Assembly (NCBI GenBank): GCA_026709725.1 | Contig: JAPOSK010000520.1 | Coordinates: 1 to 5,585 of the forward strand | Source: Paracoccaceae bacterium | Lineage (GTDB): Bacteria; Pseudomonadota; Alphaproteobacteria; Rhodobacterales; Rhodobacteraceae | Direction of reading: 5' to 3' | Length of the DNA: 5,585 bases | In this document: one piece after another, positions 1-5,585 of the stretch | Layout: the number at the start of each line of letters is the position of its first letter | Numbering within the stretch: position 1 is the first letter of the stretch | The notes under the pieces: model-generated | Told to the model about the DNA's origin: nothing | Seen by the model: only the letters and a program-made list of their open reading frames with translations | Databases searched by the model: none | Made by a program: the position numbers and the translations under genes

Positions 1-367
1 CTTTCTTGAAGGCATGAAGCGTTGTCAATCGCTGCAAACCATCGACGATCAACAACTTTTTTGACTCTTTTTCACGAAATAAAAACACACTGGGGATCGG
101 CAGGCCGAGCAGTATCGACTCGATGAATTTTGAAGCCTGTGGAGCAGTCCAGACGAAGTTCCTTTGAAATTCAGGTCGGTAGAGTGTTCCGCGCTCGAAG
201 CGCTTCACCAACCCGTCAACATCAAAATCGGCACCCGATGTCGTGATCTGATAAACAACTTTCTCATCATCCAGGTTTTCATCTTTCTCATCACCTTCCA
301 GAGTCTCATAATCTTCGAGCTGGGATTGTGAGCCTTGGGAATCGACAGACATTCCATCTTGTTCCAT
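1..367 (-). CDS. DUF262 (GmrSD N-terminal/ParB-like) domain protein, N-terminal part
   Basis: The gene is cut by the left edge; 122 codons are visible. An acidic, Ser/Gln/Glu/Asp-rich leader (about residues 1-36) is followed by a DUF262 domain. The family motifs are PEFQR at 65-69, then an FVW and an IESILLGLPIPSVFLF segment at 82-97, then VDGLQRLTTL at 108-117, which corresponds to the DGQQR signature with Leu in the third position. DUF262 has a ParB/sulfiredoxin-like fold and occurs in GmrSD type IV restriction enzymes and many predicted defence proteins, where it is linked to NTP hydrolysis and nuclease activity. Whether a C-terminal DUF1524/HNH domain follows cannot be seen. The ATG at 367 is favoured by AGGAG (377-381) nine bases upstream and by a promoter further up. 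Base composition is more AT-rich than in the other genes, which hints at transfer. The domain call is firm; a role in defence is inference. Confidence 0.85.
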   Translation of the reverse strand, partial: MEQDGMSVDSQGSQSQLEDYETLEGDEKDENLDDEKVVYQITTSGADFDVDGLVKRFERGTLYRPEFQRNFVWTAPQASKFIESILLGLPIPSVFLFREKESKKLLIVDGLQRLTTLHAFKK

Positions 368-405
368 GAACCTGTTCTCCTAAGGGCGCAGCACACGGTA
401 TGTTG

Positions 406-435
406 ACGATACACAGGAAGAAAAGATGATGTCAA
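406..435 (-). promoter_or_regulatory. Sigma-70-like promoter for the DUF262 gene
   Basis: On the minus strand a perfect -35 hexamer TTGACA (430-435) is followed, after an 18-base spacer, by TATCGT (406-411), which matches 4 of 6 positions of the -10 consensus. Transcription would start near 399, giving a leader of about 32 bases that contains the AGGAG ribosome binding site. The left arm of the inverted repeat (462-479) lies about 27 bases upstream of the -35 box, where an activator or repressor could bind. Confidence 0.5.
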
Positions 436-461
436 GATGTTGCCACCCCATCCCCAGGGCA

Positions 462-479
462 ATCGCACTTGAACCTTGC
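462..479. repeat. Left arm of an 18-19 bp inverted repeat
   Basis: The plus strand reads ATCGCACTTGAACCTTGC. Its reverse complement matches 603-621 at all 18 bases, the only difference being one extra A in the other arm; 12 bases in a row are identical. The arms flank a 123-base interior (480-602). Confidence 0.75.
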
Positions 480-602
480 ACGCATGACCGATGGCGGGAC
501 CATCACGTCCATGCGGGCCAGACTTAAAAAGCCGCCCGCGATGACACGTTCCTGCTCAAACCCATCCGTTCCGCAGGACAATTGACGGACACAGGAGAGT
601 CG

Positions 603-621
603 GCAAGGATTCAAGTGCGAT
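603..621. repeat. Right arm of the inverted repeat, containing an RBS and GTG start
   Basis: The plus strand reads GCAAGGATTCAAGTGCGAT, the inverse of 462-479 plus one A. It contains AAGGA (605-609) and, five bases on, the GTG (615) proposed as start of the secreted protein. If both arms were on one transcript they could pair and hide this ribosome binding site. Confidence 0.75.
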
Positions 622-1170
622 CACCCCCCCCCTGATGTCACAACACTGATTGCCGCCGCGCTGCTGGCAATTACCCTGCCGGCGGCCACCCCGGTGCTGG
701 CAGGCAAGGCGTGGGGCCCAACCGCCTGCACACCCGAGCCCGGCGACAACCGGGGCACGCTCTGGACCAGCCAGGACGATTGCACTGGCAAGGATTGCTC
801 TATCAGGCGAAGCGGTGTTGCCCAACATACGCATAACAGCATTTGGCTTGATGTGGGCGTCCTCGCCAACTCCACTTTTGGCGGAGACTACCCGACCCTC
901 CCGCCCGGCACCCCGAAACTGGTCCATCTCGCCGTGATGGGCAATGACGGCAAGGCGGGGCCCGTCGTCTGGGGGCGGGCGGCGGGAGCCATCAGCAGCA
1001 CCAGCATCGACGAAAGTTTCCAATTTACGGGCCTCAAGCCCTTTGCTGTCTACTGTTTCCGGACGGCCCAGGATCCGAATGTTTCGCGGATAACGCAATG
1101 GATTGCCATGCAGGCCTGCCATAATGTCGGGGGGACTTGGAACAATACCGCCTTCAGCTGCACCAGGTAA
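615..1170 (+). CDS. Small putative secreted Cys-containing protein; 5' end frameshifted by a C9 tract
   Basis: I do not recognise the family. The open frame ending at TAA 1168-1170 starts with a typical Sec signal peptide: a hydrophobic stretch LIAAALLAITLPA and a cleavage-like end TPVLA before GKAW. No ordinary start codon is in this frame upstream of it. A GTG at 615 with AAGGA five bases before it is one base out of frame, across a run of nine C (624-632). With eight C the product would be 184 residues (MRSPPPDVTTLI...), cleaved after residue 29. The mature part has six cysteines, fitting disulfides outside the cytoplasm, and ends in a C-x3-GG-T-W-x6-C module. A start at GTG 694 would fall inside the signal peptide and seems less likely. 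A 208-codon ORF lies opposite (556-1182, minus), but it is Arg/Gly/Pro-rich with no recognisable domain. The frame is moderately certain; whether the gene is functional is open. Confidence 0.45.
624..632. repeat. Homopolymer run of nine C at the 5' end of a gene
   Basis: Nine consecutive C lie nine bases after the first base of the proposed GTG start (615). With nine C the frame ends at TGA (633-635); with eight it continues into the signal peptide and the rest of the protein. Such tracts are prone to slippage in cells and to errors in sequencing. Confidence 0.9.
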
Positions 1171-1187
1171 CAGAACCCGCATGCTGA

Positions 1188-1310
1188 TCCTGTGGGGCAG
1201 GATGCATTGTGCCCGGCATCAGTGGCTCTGCGCAATGTGTGCAGGATCGGCAGAACTGCACCGATGGCGGTGGGAGCTGGAGCAACAGCAATCTCAGCTG
1301 CAGCAACTGA
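1188..1310 (+). pseudogene. Remnant of a second copy of the C-terminal cysteine module
   Basis: After a TGA at 1185, a plus-strand frame without its own start ends at TGA 1308-1310. From 1212 it encodes PGISGSAQC..., then NCTDGGGSWSNSNLSCSN. This aligns end to end with the tail of the upstream gene (from 1075: PNVSRITQW..., then ACHNVGGTWNNTAFSCTR). Both share C-x3-GG-[ST]-W-x6-C with identical spacing, and both stop two residues after the last Cys. The simplest reading is the 3' remnant of a tandem paralogue that lost its 5' part; a frame-broken extension of the upstream gene is the alternative. Confidence 0.45.
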
Positions 1311-1358
1311 CCGGACGGAGCGGGCACACCGGGAGCGGCTGGTGGTGTGAGCACCCTT

Positions 1359-1414
1359 GGGGTGACCCCATCAGAACAAGGATGGCATCATGGCACATTG
1401 GTTACCCCTTTTTT
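1359..1414 (+). terminator. Rho-independent-terminator-like stem with T6
   Basis: GGGGTGACC (1359-1367) pairs with GGTTACCCC (1400-1408), nine pairs with one G-U, followed directly by six T (1409-1414). A smaller inner stem CCATC/GATGG (1368-1372/1381-1385) shortens the long loop. A competing local hairpin, TGGGG-TGA-CCCCA (1358-1370), is possible. Placed about 50 bases after the second cysteine module, it would end the plus-strand transcript. Confidence 0.45.
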
Positions 1415-1516
1415 CGGATTGCAAATGCTTAGCGGCTGAATGAATCTGTTCATCGACAGCAGAACCTGCCACCGGAGCGCAGGCATCGGCAGCCCCCCTC
1501 TCGATCATGGCAAAGC

Positions 1517-1729
1517 ATGTCCTGGTCTGGGGTACAAAAGACGATAGATGCGTTCGGAGGGGCCGCCGCGGTCATGTCACGGGAGACGGGGGGCCGCAGT
1601 CAATGGAAGGACCGTTCAAACCCGGTGGATTGGCTATGCAGCGGCAGCGAATTCACCGCTGAGGGGTGGTGCATATCGGCCTTTCTGCGCAACTCGGGGG
1701 ATGGGACGGGTTTTTCGTCAGATCGCTGA
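1517..1729 (+). pseudogene. Possible decayed HTH (YdaS/Cro-like) ORF
   Basis: This 70-codon ORF begins VQKTIDAFGGAAAVMSRETG (residues 6-25), followed by SQWKDRSNPVDW. That recalls the pattern of small YdaS/Cro-type DNA-binding proteins, in which a GG-x-x-A-A helix is followed by a recognition helix, W-K-x-R and I-P-x-x-x-W. The segment between GG-AAA and WK is several residues shorter than usual, and the rest is not family-like. There is no clear ribosome binding site. It is either a decayed regulator or a chance resemblance. Confidence 0.18.
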
Positions 1730-1767
1730 TCCGGGTCCAATGCGATTCTGACGGATCATGCATGATC
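1716..1767. repeat. Palindrome cluster downstream of the GMC gene
   Basis: CGTCAGATCGC (1716-1726) is inverted at 1742-1753 (GCGATTCTGACG), giving 11 pairs with a single bulged T and a 15-base loop. Directly next to it is the perfect 14-bp palindrome GATCATGCATGATC (1754-1767). Four GATC sites fall within 47 bases. A TTTTT run precedes the stem on the plus strand, so it is on the wrong side for a terminator of either the plus-strand or the minus-strand transcript. Confidence 0.6.
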
Positions 1768-1864
1768 AGTGGCTTGCAGATTTCCGGGGCGGCCATGCGG
1801 GAATCGTGCCCGACCATCCGACCCGTTTCTCCTGACACGCTTGGCAGGATCGCAGGAATGCCCG

Positions 1865-3493
1865 TCAGGCGGACAGTGGGATGCCGGGTGCTTTCAGGTC
1901 CTCAAGGATCATCCGGCTGGCTTTCTCACCGATCATGAGGGCGGCGGCATTGGTGTTGCCCGAGACGAGTTCGGGCATGATGGAGCAATCGGCAACGCGC
2001 AGATTTCCGATGGATTTGACTCGCAACCGGTCATCGACAACGGCATCCGCACCCGGCCCCATCCTGCATGTCCCCGACGGGTGGAAGATCGTCACGGCGG
2101 TATTCCGGACCCAGTCGAGAATGGAATCCTCCTCCTGCAGCGTCTCTCCGGGCTGGAATTCAGCTGTAATCAGGGATCGGAGCGGTTCATGAGTGGCGAT
2201 GTTCCGAACGATCCGGACCGCATCAACGACGGTCTTCTGATCGGTTTTCGTCGCCAGATAATTTGGATGAATCGCCGGATAGTCGCCCGGATCAGGGGAT
2301 GTCAAACGGAGGTGGCCCCGGCTCTCGGGACGCAGCTGACAGACCGATGCCGTGAAAGCCGGGAATTTATGGACCCCTTTCCCAACACTGTCCGCTGACC
2401 AGGGCTGCACCAGAATCTGAATATCCGGAGTCGCCATATGCTCATGGGATTTGACAAAACCGGCCACGAAACTCGCTGACATTGTCATGGGACCGGAGCG
2501 AAAGAGTGCATAATCAAGTGCCATCTTCATGCGCCGGAACACACTGTTGACATCGTCGTTGAGGGTGCGCGACCGGCAGGTCCAGACAACCCGGGCCTGC
2601 AGGTGATCCTGCAGGTTCTGTCCCACGCCGGGCAGTGCAGTCGTCATCGGAATTCCGAGCCCGGTCAGATGCTCCGGATCACCGATGCCCGAGTGCATGA
2701 GGATATGCGGTGTGCCGATTGCACCGGCAGAAAGAACGATTTCACGGGTTGCCTGAACGGTTTCGATCCGGCCAGCCGCTGTGCGGATTTCGAGGCCCGT
2801 CGCACGGCGGCCCTCAAACAGAAGCCGCCTGACGAGAACGCCTGTCCTGATGTGGAGGTTGGACCGCTTGCGGGCCGGATTGAGAAACGCCACGGCGGCA
2901 CTGCAGCGACGGCCATTCCGCGAGGTGATCTGGTAGTCACCGATTCCTTCCTGCCGAACCCCGTTGTAATCGGGATTGGTCCTGTAGCCCGCCGCCAGGG
3001 CCGCCTGTTTCCAGGCTTCGGTGATTTCGCGTCTGACCGGGTTCTCGATAACCCCCAGCGGACCCTCGTCACCCCGGTAGGCATCGGCGCCACCGGCAAA
3101 CGTCTCGGCATCGCGAAAAAGCGGCAGGAGGTTGTCCCAGCTCCAGCCGGTATTGCCCATTTGCCGCCAGCGATCATAGTCTTCCGGCTGCCCCCGGACA
3201 TAGAGCAACCCGTTGATGGAAGACGAACCCCCCAGAACCTTTCCGCGCGGCCAATCCAGACTGCGGCCGTTCAGTCCCGGATCAGGTTCGGTCCTGAAAC
3301 ACCAGTCCAGGGCCGGATTGTGCATGGTCTTGAAGTATCCAACCGGAATGTGGATCCAGGGGTTGCGATCCCGTCCACCGGCTTCCAGCAGCAACACCCG
3401 CAGCCGGCCATTCGCAGTCAGCCGGTTCGCCAGAACACACCCGGCGGACCCACCGCCAACAATCACGCAGTCATACGTTGAGGAGTCGGGCAT
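1865..3493 (-). CDS. GMC family FAD-dependent oxidoreductase (choline/alcohol dehydrogenase-like)
   Basis: This is a full-length GMC flavoenzyme of 542 residues, the usual size for bacterial choline or alcohol dehydrogenase-type members. The N-terminal FAD-binding motif is VIVGGGSAGC (10-19), with the ribose-binding LLLEAGG at 34-40. GMC signature 1 is PRGKVLGGSSSINGLLYVRG (82-101) and signature 2 is GAIGTPHILMHSGIG (257-271). The C-terminal active site shows His471 in HPSGTCRMG and Asn515 in SGNTNAAALMIGEKAS, the His/Asn pair known from choline oxidase. There is no signal peptide, so it is cytoplasmic or loosely membrane-associated. Such enzymes take hydride from a substrate alcohol to FAD and pass electrons to a quinone or other acceptor. 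It lies 100 bases after dctM on the same strand, suggesting that it oxidises what the transporter brings in. The ATG at 3493 is set by homology because the ribosome binding site is weak. The exact substrate is unknown; a betA-like label would be too specific. Confidence 0.95.
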   Translation of the reverse strand: MPDSSTYDCVIVGGGSAGCVLANRLTANGRLRVLLLEAGGRDRNPWIHIPVGYFKTMHNPALDWCFRTEPDPGLNGRSLDWPRGKVLGGSSSINGLLYVRGQPEDYDRWRQMGNTGWSWDNLLPLFRDAETFAGGADAYRGDEGPLGVIENPVRREITEAWKQAALAAGYRTNPDYNGVRQEGIGDYQITSRNGRRCSAAVAFLNPARKRSNLHIRTGVLVRRLLFEGRRATGLEIRTAAGRIETVQATREIVLSAGAIGTPHILMHSGIGDPEHLTGLGIPMTTALPGVGQNLQDHLQARVVWTCRSRTLNDDVNSVFRRMKMALDYALFRSGPMTMSASFVAGFVKSHEHMATPDIQILVQPWSADSVGKGVHKFPAFTASVCQLRPESRGHLRLTSPDPGDYPAIHPNYLATKTDQKTVVDAVRIVRNIATHEPLRSLITAEFQPGETLQEEDSILDWVRNTAVTIFHPSGTCRMGPGADAVVDDRLRVKSIGNLRVADCSIMPELVSGNTNAAALMIGEKASRMILEDLKAPGIPLSA

Positions 3494-3593
3494 TGGCCAC
3501 TGTCGTCATTGCAGGACCGGGACGGTCAAGGGGAAGTGGAGATGACTGGACCTGGAATGACCGGGAACGAGAGTCGTCATCGGGGCACAGGAC

Positions 3594-4925
3594 CTATTTG
3601 TAGATGTCCGGCAGCAGTGCCGTTGAGATGGCGGGCATGTAGGCAATGAAGAGTGTCACGACGAGCATGAAGAGCACGAACGGGACGGCACGATAGGCGA
3701 TTTTCAGGATCGACTCTCCGGTCAGGCCGGAAACAACGAAGAGATTGAGACCGAGGGGCGGGGTGATAAACCCGACACCAAGGGCAGTGATCATCATGAT
3801 GCAGAACTGGATCTCGTTCATCCCGATATTGTCGGCAAGCGGTTTGAGAATCGGAGCCAGGATGTCAATGTTGGGGGTGGTCTCCATCACACAGCCCGCA
3901 GCGATCAGGATCACGATCATCATGAGGATCAGGACCCAGGTCTCATCACTGATTGATGTCGCCGCCGTGACAAAGCCCTGGGGGACACCGAGGATAGCCA
4001 GAGCCTGGGCAAGCGGCAGCGAAAAGGCGATGATCGGCAGGATCACGCCATTGACCTTGGCAGAACTCACCAGCATGGATGGGAAATCGCTCAGTTTCAG
4101 CGTCCCCAGAAGAAAACCCATGATGATGGTCACGACAACCGCAGTGGCGCCGGCTTCAGTGGGCGTGAGCCGACCGGAAAAGATCCCGTAGAAGATGATT
4201 CCCGGGACAATGAAGGCGTACCAGCCGGATTTGAGGGTCCGCACCAGCCGGTCGGACCACTCGCTGAAACTCATGTTGCCACCACCCTCCCAGCCATAGA
4301 GACGGTTCATGATGAGATTGGTGACGAAGATCGAGATGAGGATGGCGACACCGGGGATCACGGCAGCAAGAAAGAGTGTTGACGCTGAAATGCCAAGGAC
4401 AAGGCCGATGATGATGTAGGCGATGGATGGCGGGATCAGAATCCCGGTGCAGGCTCCCGCAGCCACAAGGGCACAGGCATAGGGACGGGGGTAGCCGGAT
4501 TCGACCAGCCGGTTGATGGTCATGCGACCCACTGCTGCCGCCCCCGCGGCATCCGAGCCGGAAATTGCCGCGAACATGCCGCAGACGAGAACCGTGGCAG
4601 ATCCGAATCCGCCCCTGGCGAACTGGGTCAGGGCTTCGGCGACATCGAGAAATTTCCGGCTGAGCTGGGTCCGAACGAGGACATCGCCCGTCAGGATGAA
4701 AAGCGGAACTGCGGTCAGGGCAAAGTGGTCAATCCCGTGAAACAGGCTCTCGCCGACCAGCGAAAGCGGCAGGGCATCCGAGATGAGCAGCATGACGATG
4801 GCCGCCACACCAATGGCCGCCCAGATCGGAACGGCAAGCACGATGAGGCCAACAAAAAGAATGACCGGAATATAGAATTCCCAGCCCAGCTCGACCGTCT
4901 GTGCATTGAGCTGGTTCCAGAGCAT
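3594..4925 (-). CDS. dctM: TRAP transporter large permease subunit, DctM type
   Basis: The 443-residue polytopic protein has the length and motifs of the DctM subunit of tripartite ATP-independent periplasmic transporters, which carries out sodium-coupled substrate import in the inner membrane. Family landmarks are VPLFILTGDVLVR (73-85), FAAISGSDAAGAAAVG (118-133), GILIPPSIAYIIIG (161-174), the FYGIFSGRLTPTEAGA region (245-260), the METTPNIDILAPIL segment (347-360) and GFITPPLGLNLFVVSGLTGES (385-405, the second repeat's equivalent of the IPPS motif). Hydrophobic segments run along the whole length. The ATG at 4925 is preceded by GAGG (4933-4936), which overlaps the stop codon of dctQ with seven bases of spacing, so the two genes are nine bases apart and probably translationally coupled. 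Substrates of TRAP systems are usually carboxylates or other small polar compounds; the substrate here cannot be inferred from this subunit. Confidence 0.95.
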   Translation of the reverse strand: MLWNQLNAQTVELGWEFYIPVILFVGLIVLAVPIWAAIGVAAIVMLLISDALPLSLVGESLFHGIDHFALTAVPLFILTGDVLVRTQLSRKFLDVAEALTQFARGGFGSATVLVCGMFAAISGSDAAGAAAVGRMTINRLVESGYPRPYACALVAAGACTGILIPPSIAYIIIGLVLGISASTLFLAAVIPGVAILISIFVTNLIMNRLYGWEGGGNMSFSEWSDRLVRTLKSGWYAFIVPGIIFYGIFSGRLTPTEAGATAVVVTIIMGFLLGTLKLSDFPSMLVSSAKVNGVILPIIAFSLPLAQALAILGVPQGFVTAATSISDETWVLILMMIVILIAAGCVMETTPNIDILAPILKPLADNIGMNEIQFCIMMITALGVGFITPPLGLNLFVVSGLTGESILKIAYRAVPFVLFMLVVTLFIAYMPAISTALLPDIYK

Positions 4926-4934
4926 TGGCGGACC

Positions 4935-5441
4935 TCAGTCGAACAGTCGATTGCCCTTGAAGACCGGGCGCTGGTGGCGGAGATCTCCAAGATCACGAAT
5001 CATTGACTGGACCAGCCGAAAGCACACAAGTGCAAAACCGACGGGCACGGCCGCGAGGAACCAGACCTGGCTGATTCGGAGCCCGTGGGTCACGGAACCG
5101 AATTTGGCCGAGACCAGCACTGTCTCAAAGGACCAGTAGAGTGCAATGAGGGCAACCGCGACCATGACAAGATCACCAAAGATATACAGAAGGGTTCTGG
5201 TTCGGTTGCCGAGGTAATGAAGAATCACGTCAATGCGGATATGGGCACGCTCGCGAACCGCCGCTGCGGCCCCGATCCAGGCAAGATATATGAACGCGTA
5301 GCGGACGATTTCCTCGCCCCAGATTGATGAATAGGCCAGAATCTCCCGGCGGAGCACCTCAATGAACATCGCGGCGACGAGCATCACGTAGAAGACGATC
5401 AGCGCCCATCGTTCAGCGTTCCGGTTCAGGGAGTCAATCAA
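4935..5441 (-). CDS. dctQ: TRAP transporter small permease subunit, DctQ type
   Basis: The 168-residue protein has four predicted membrane helices (about 12-28, 45-61, 85-104 and 125-143) and the DctQ landmark WGEEIVRYAFIYLAWIGAA (41-59), followed by RERAHIRIDV (63-72). DctQ pairs with DctM and is needed for transport, probably helping to dock the periplasmic binding protein. The start is unusual. The codon immediately upstream is an in-frame TGA (5442-5444), so the reading frame must open with TTG at 5441; an ATG at 5450 is in the same frame but stopped after two codons, and the next ATG or GTG falls inside the first helix. Only a weak GGA lies eight bases before the TTG, so expression may be low. 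Near-contiguous spacing with dctM indicates one operon. No dctP is visible; it may lie beyond the right edge. Confidence 0.92.
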   Translation of the reverse strand: MIDSLNRNAERWALIVFYVMLVAAMFIEVLRREILAYSSIWGEEIVRYAFIYLAWIGAAAAVRERAHIRIDVILHYLGNRTRTLLYIFGDLVMVAVALIALYWSFETVLVSAKFGSVTHGLRISQVWFLAAVPVGFALVCFRLVQSMIRDLGDLRHQRPVFKGNRLFD

Positions 5442-5540
5442 TCACTGCATCCAATCTGCGGGGCCGGTCCCGGGGCCAATCAAAACCGTGTCCACCCGGC
5501 AATGGAACTGGCAGCAGCAGGGGGACATGGCAACTACGGA

Positions 5541-5569
5541 CGGCAGGGCCAGAGTGATGTGCCCTGCCG
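5541..5569. repeat. Perfect 9-bp hairpin upstream of dctQ
   Basis: CGGCAGGGC (5541-5549) pairs with GCCCTGCCG (5561-5569) around an 11-base loop. Neither side carries a T-tract, so it is not a standard intrinsic terminator. Intercistronic hairpins between dctP and dctQ are a known way of protecting or attenuating TRAP transcripts, and this one would sit about 100 bases before dctQ. No coding sequence can be recognised between it and the right edge. Confidence 0.6.
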
Positions 5570-5585
5570 ATCTTTGACAGACCTC

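Larger units (their letters stand above)
1415..1864. other. Intergenic stretch without a confident gene
   Basis: About 450 bases lie between the terminator-like stem and the GMC stop codon. I see no tRNA-like cloverleaf, no CRISPR repeats and no insertion-sequence ends. Short ORFs exist on both strands (for example 1517-1729 plus and 1653-1838 minus), but none has convincing coding character. The only structured part is the palindrome cluster at 1716-1767. Confidence 0.5.

Noticed and set aside
484..585. 33-codon plus-strand ORF (MTDGGTITS...) between the inverted repeat arms
   Set aside because: No ribosome binding site and no family resemblance; a leader peptide role would be pure speculation.
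582..610. TTGACG with a hexamer 17 bases on, as a promoter for the secreted gene
   Set aside because: The would-be -10 (AAGGAT) is poor and coincides with the ribosome binding site, so transcription would start at or after the GTG.
556..1182. Long minus-strand ORF of 208 codons opposite the putative secreted gene
   Set aside because: It is rich in Arg, Gly and Pro with no recognisable domain, whereas the opposite strand encodes a convincing signal peptide and evenly spaced cysteines.
1608..1632. GTTCAAACC resembling a tRNA T-loop
   Set aside because: The flanking bases do not form a five-pair T-stem and no acceptor, anticodon or D arm is found at the right distance.
1653..1838. Minus-strand ORF downstream of GMC with an AGGAG-like site near an internal ATG
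   Set aside because: It has no recognisable motif, a biased composition, and overlaps the palindrome cluster; coding potential is not supported.
1769..2398. 209-codon plus-strand ORF across the end of the GMC gene
   Set aside because: It is antisense to the conserved GMC C-terminus, including the HPSGTCRMG and GNTNA active-site codons.
2603..3481. 292-codon plus-strand ORF inside the GMC gene
   Set aside because: The minus strand carries all GMC motifs in a single 542-residue frame; this is its antisense shadow.
5459..5477. Direct repeat CGGGGCC twice upstream of dctQ
   Set aside because: It is only seven bases and GC-only, so expected by chance in GC-rich intergenic DNA.

Overview
The window looks like a GC-rich Alphaproteobacterium-type chromosome. 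This is an inference from the visible GC bias and from the combination of a TRAP transporter with a GMC oxidoreductase; no rRNA or tRNA is present to confirm it. The first ~430 bases are clearly more AT-rich than the rest.

Layout, left to right. (1) 1-367, minus: the N-terminal 122 codons of a DUF262 (GmrSD/ParB-like fold) protein running off the left edge, with a good promoter (406-435) and ribosome binding site. (2) 368-1414: a divergent region with an 18-19 bp inverted repeat (462-479 / 603-621). The right arm contains the ribosome binding site and GTG start of a small, probably secreted, cysteine-containing protein (615-1170, plus). That gene's reading frame is broken by a run of nine C directly after the start, so it is either phase-variable, a pseudogene, or carries a sequencing error. 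A second copy of its C-terminal cysteine module lies just downstream as a remnant (1188-1310), followed by a terminator-like stem plus T6 (1359-1414). (3) 1415-1864: no confident gene, only a weak helix-turn-helix-like ORF and a cluster of palindromes. (4) 1865-5441, all minus: dctQ (5441-4935), dctM (4925-3594) and a full-length GMC oxidoreductase (3493-1865), read in that order. (5) 5442-5585: non-coding, with a 9-bp perfect hairpin but no terminator T-tract.

The minus-strand block is best read as an uptake-and-oxidise module. DctQM would be the membrane half of a tripartite ATP-independent periplasmic transporter that imports a small substrate, and the FAD-dependent GMC enzyme would oxidise that substrate, or a product of it, at an alcohol group. 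The periplasmic binding protein (dctP) is not in the window; the usual operon order suggests it may lie beyond the right edge. The substrate cannot be read from the sequence. The most unusual part of the window is the 460-1310 region: inverted repeat, homopolymer at the start codon, and duplicated cysteine module.
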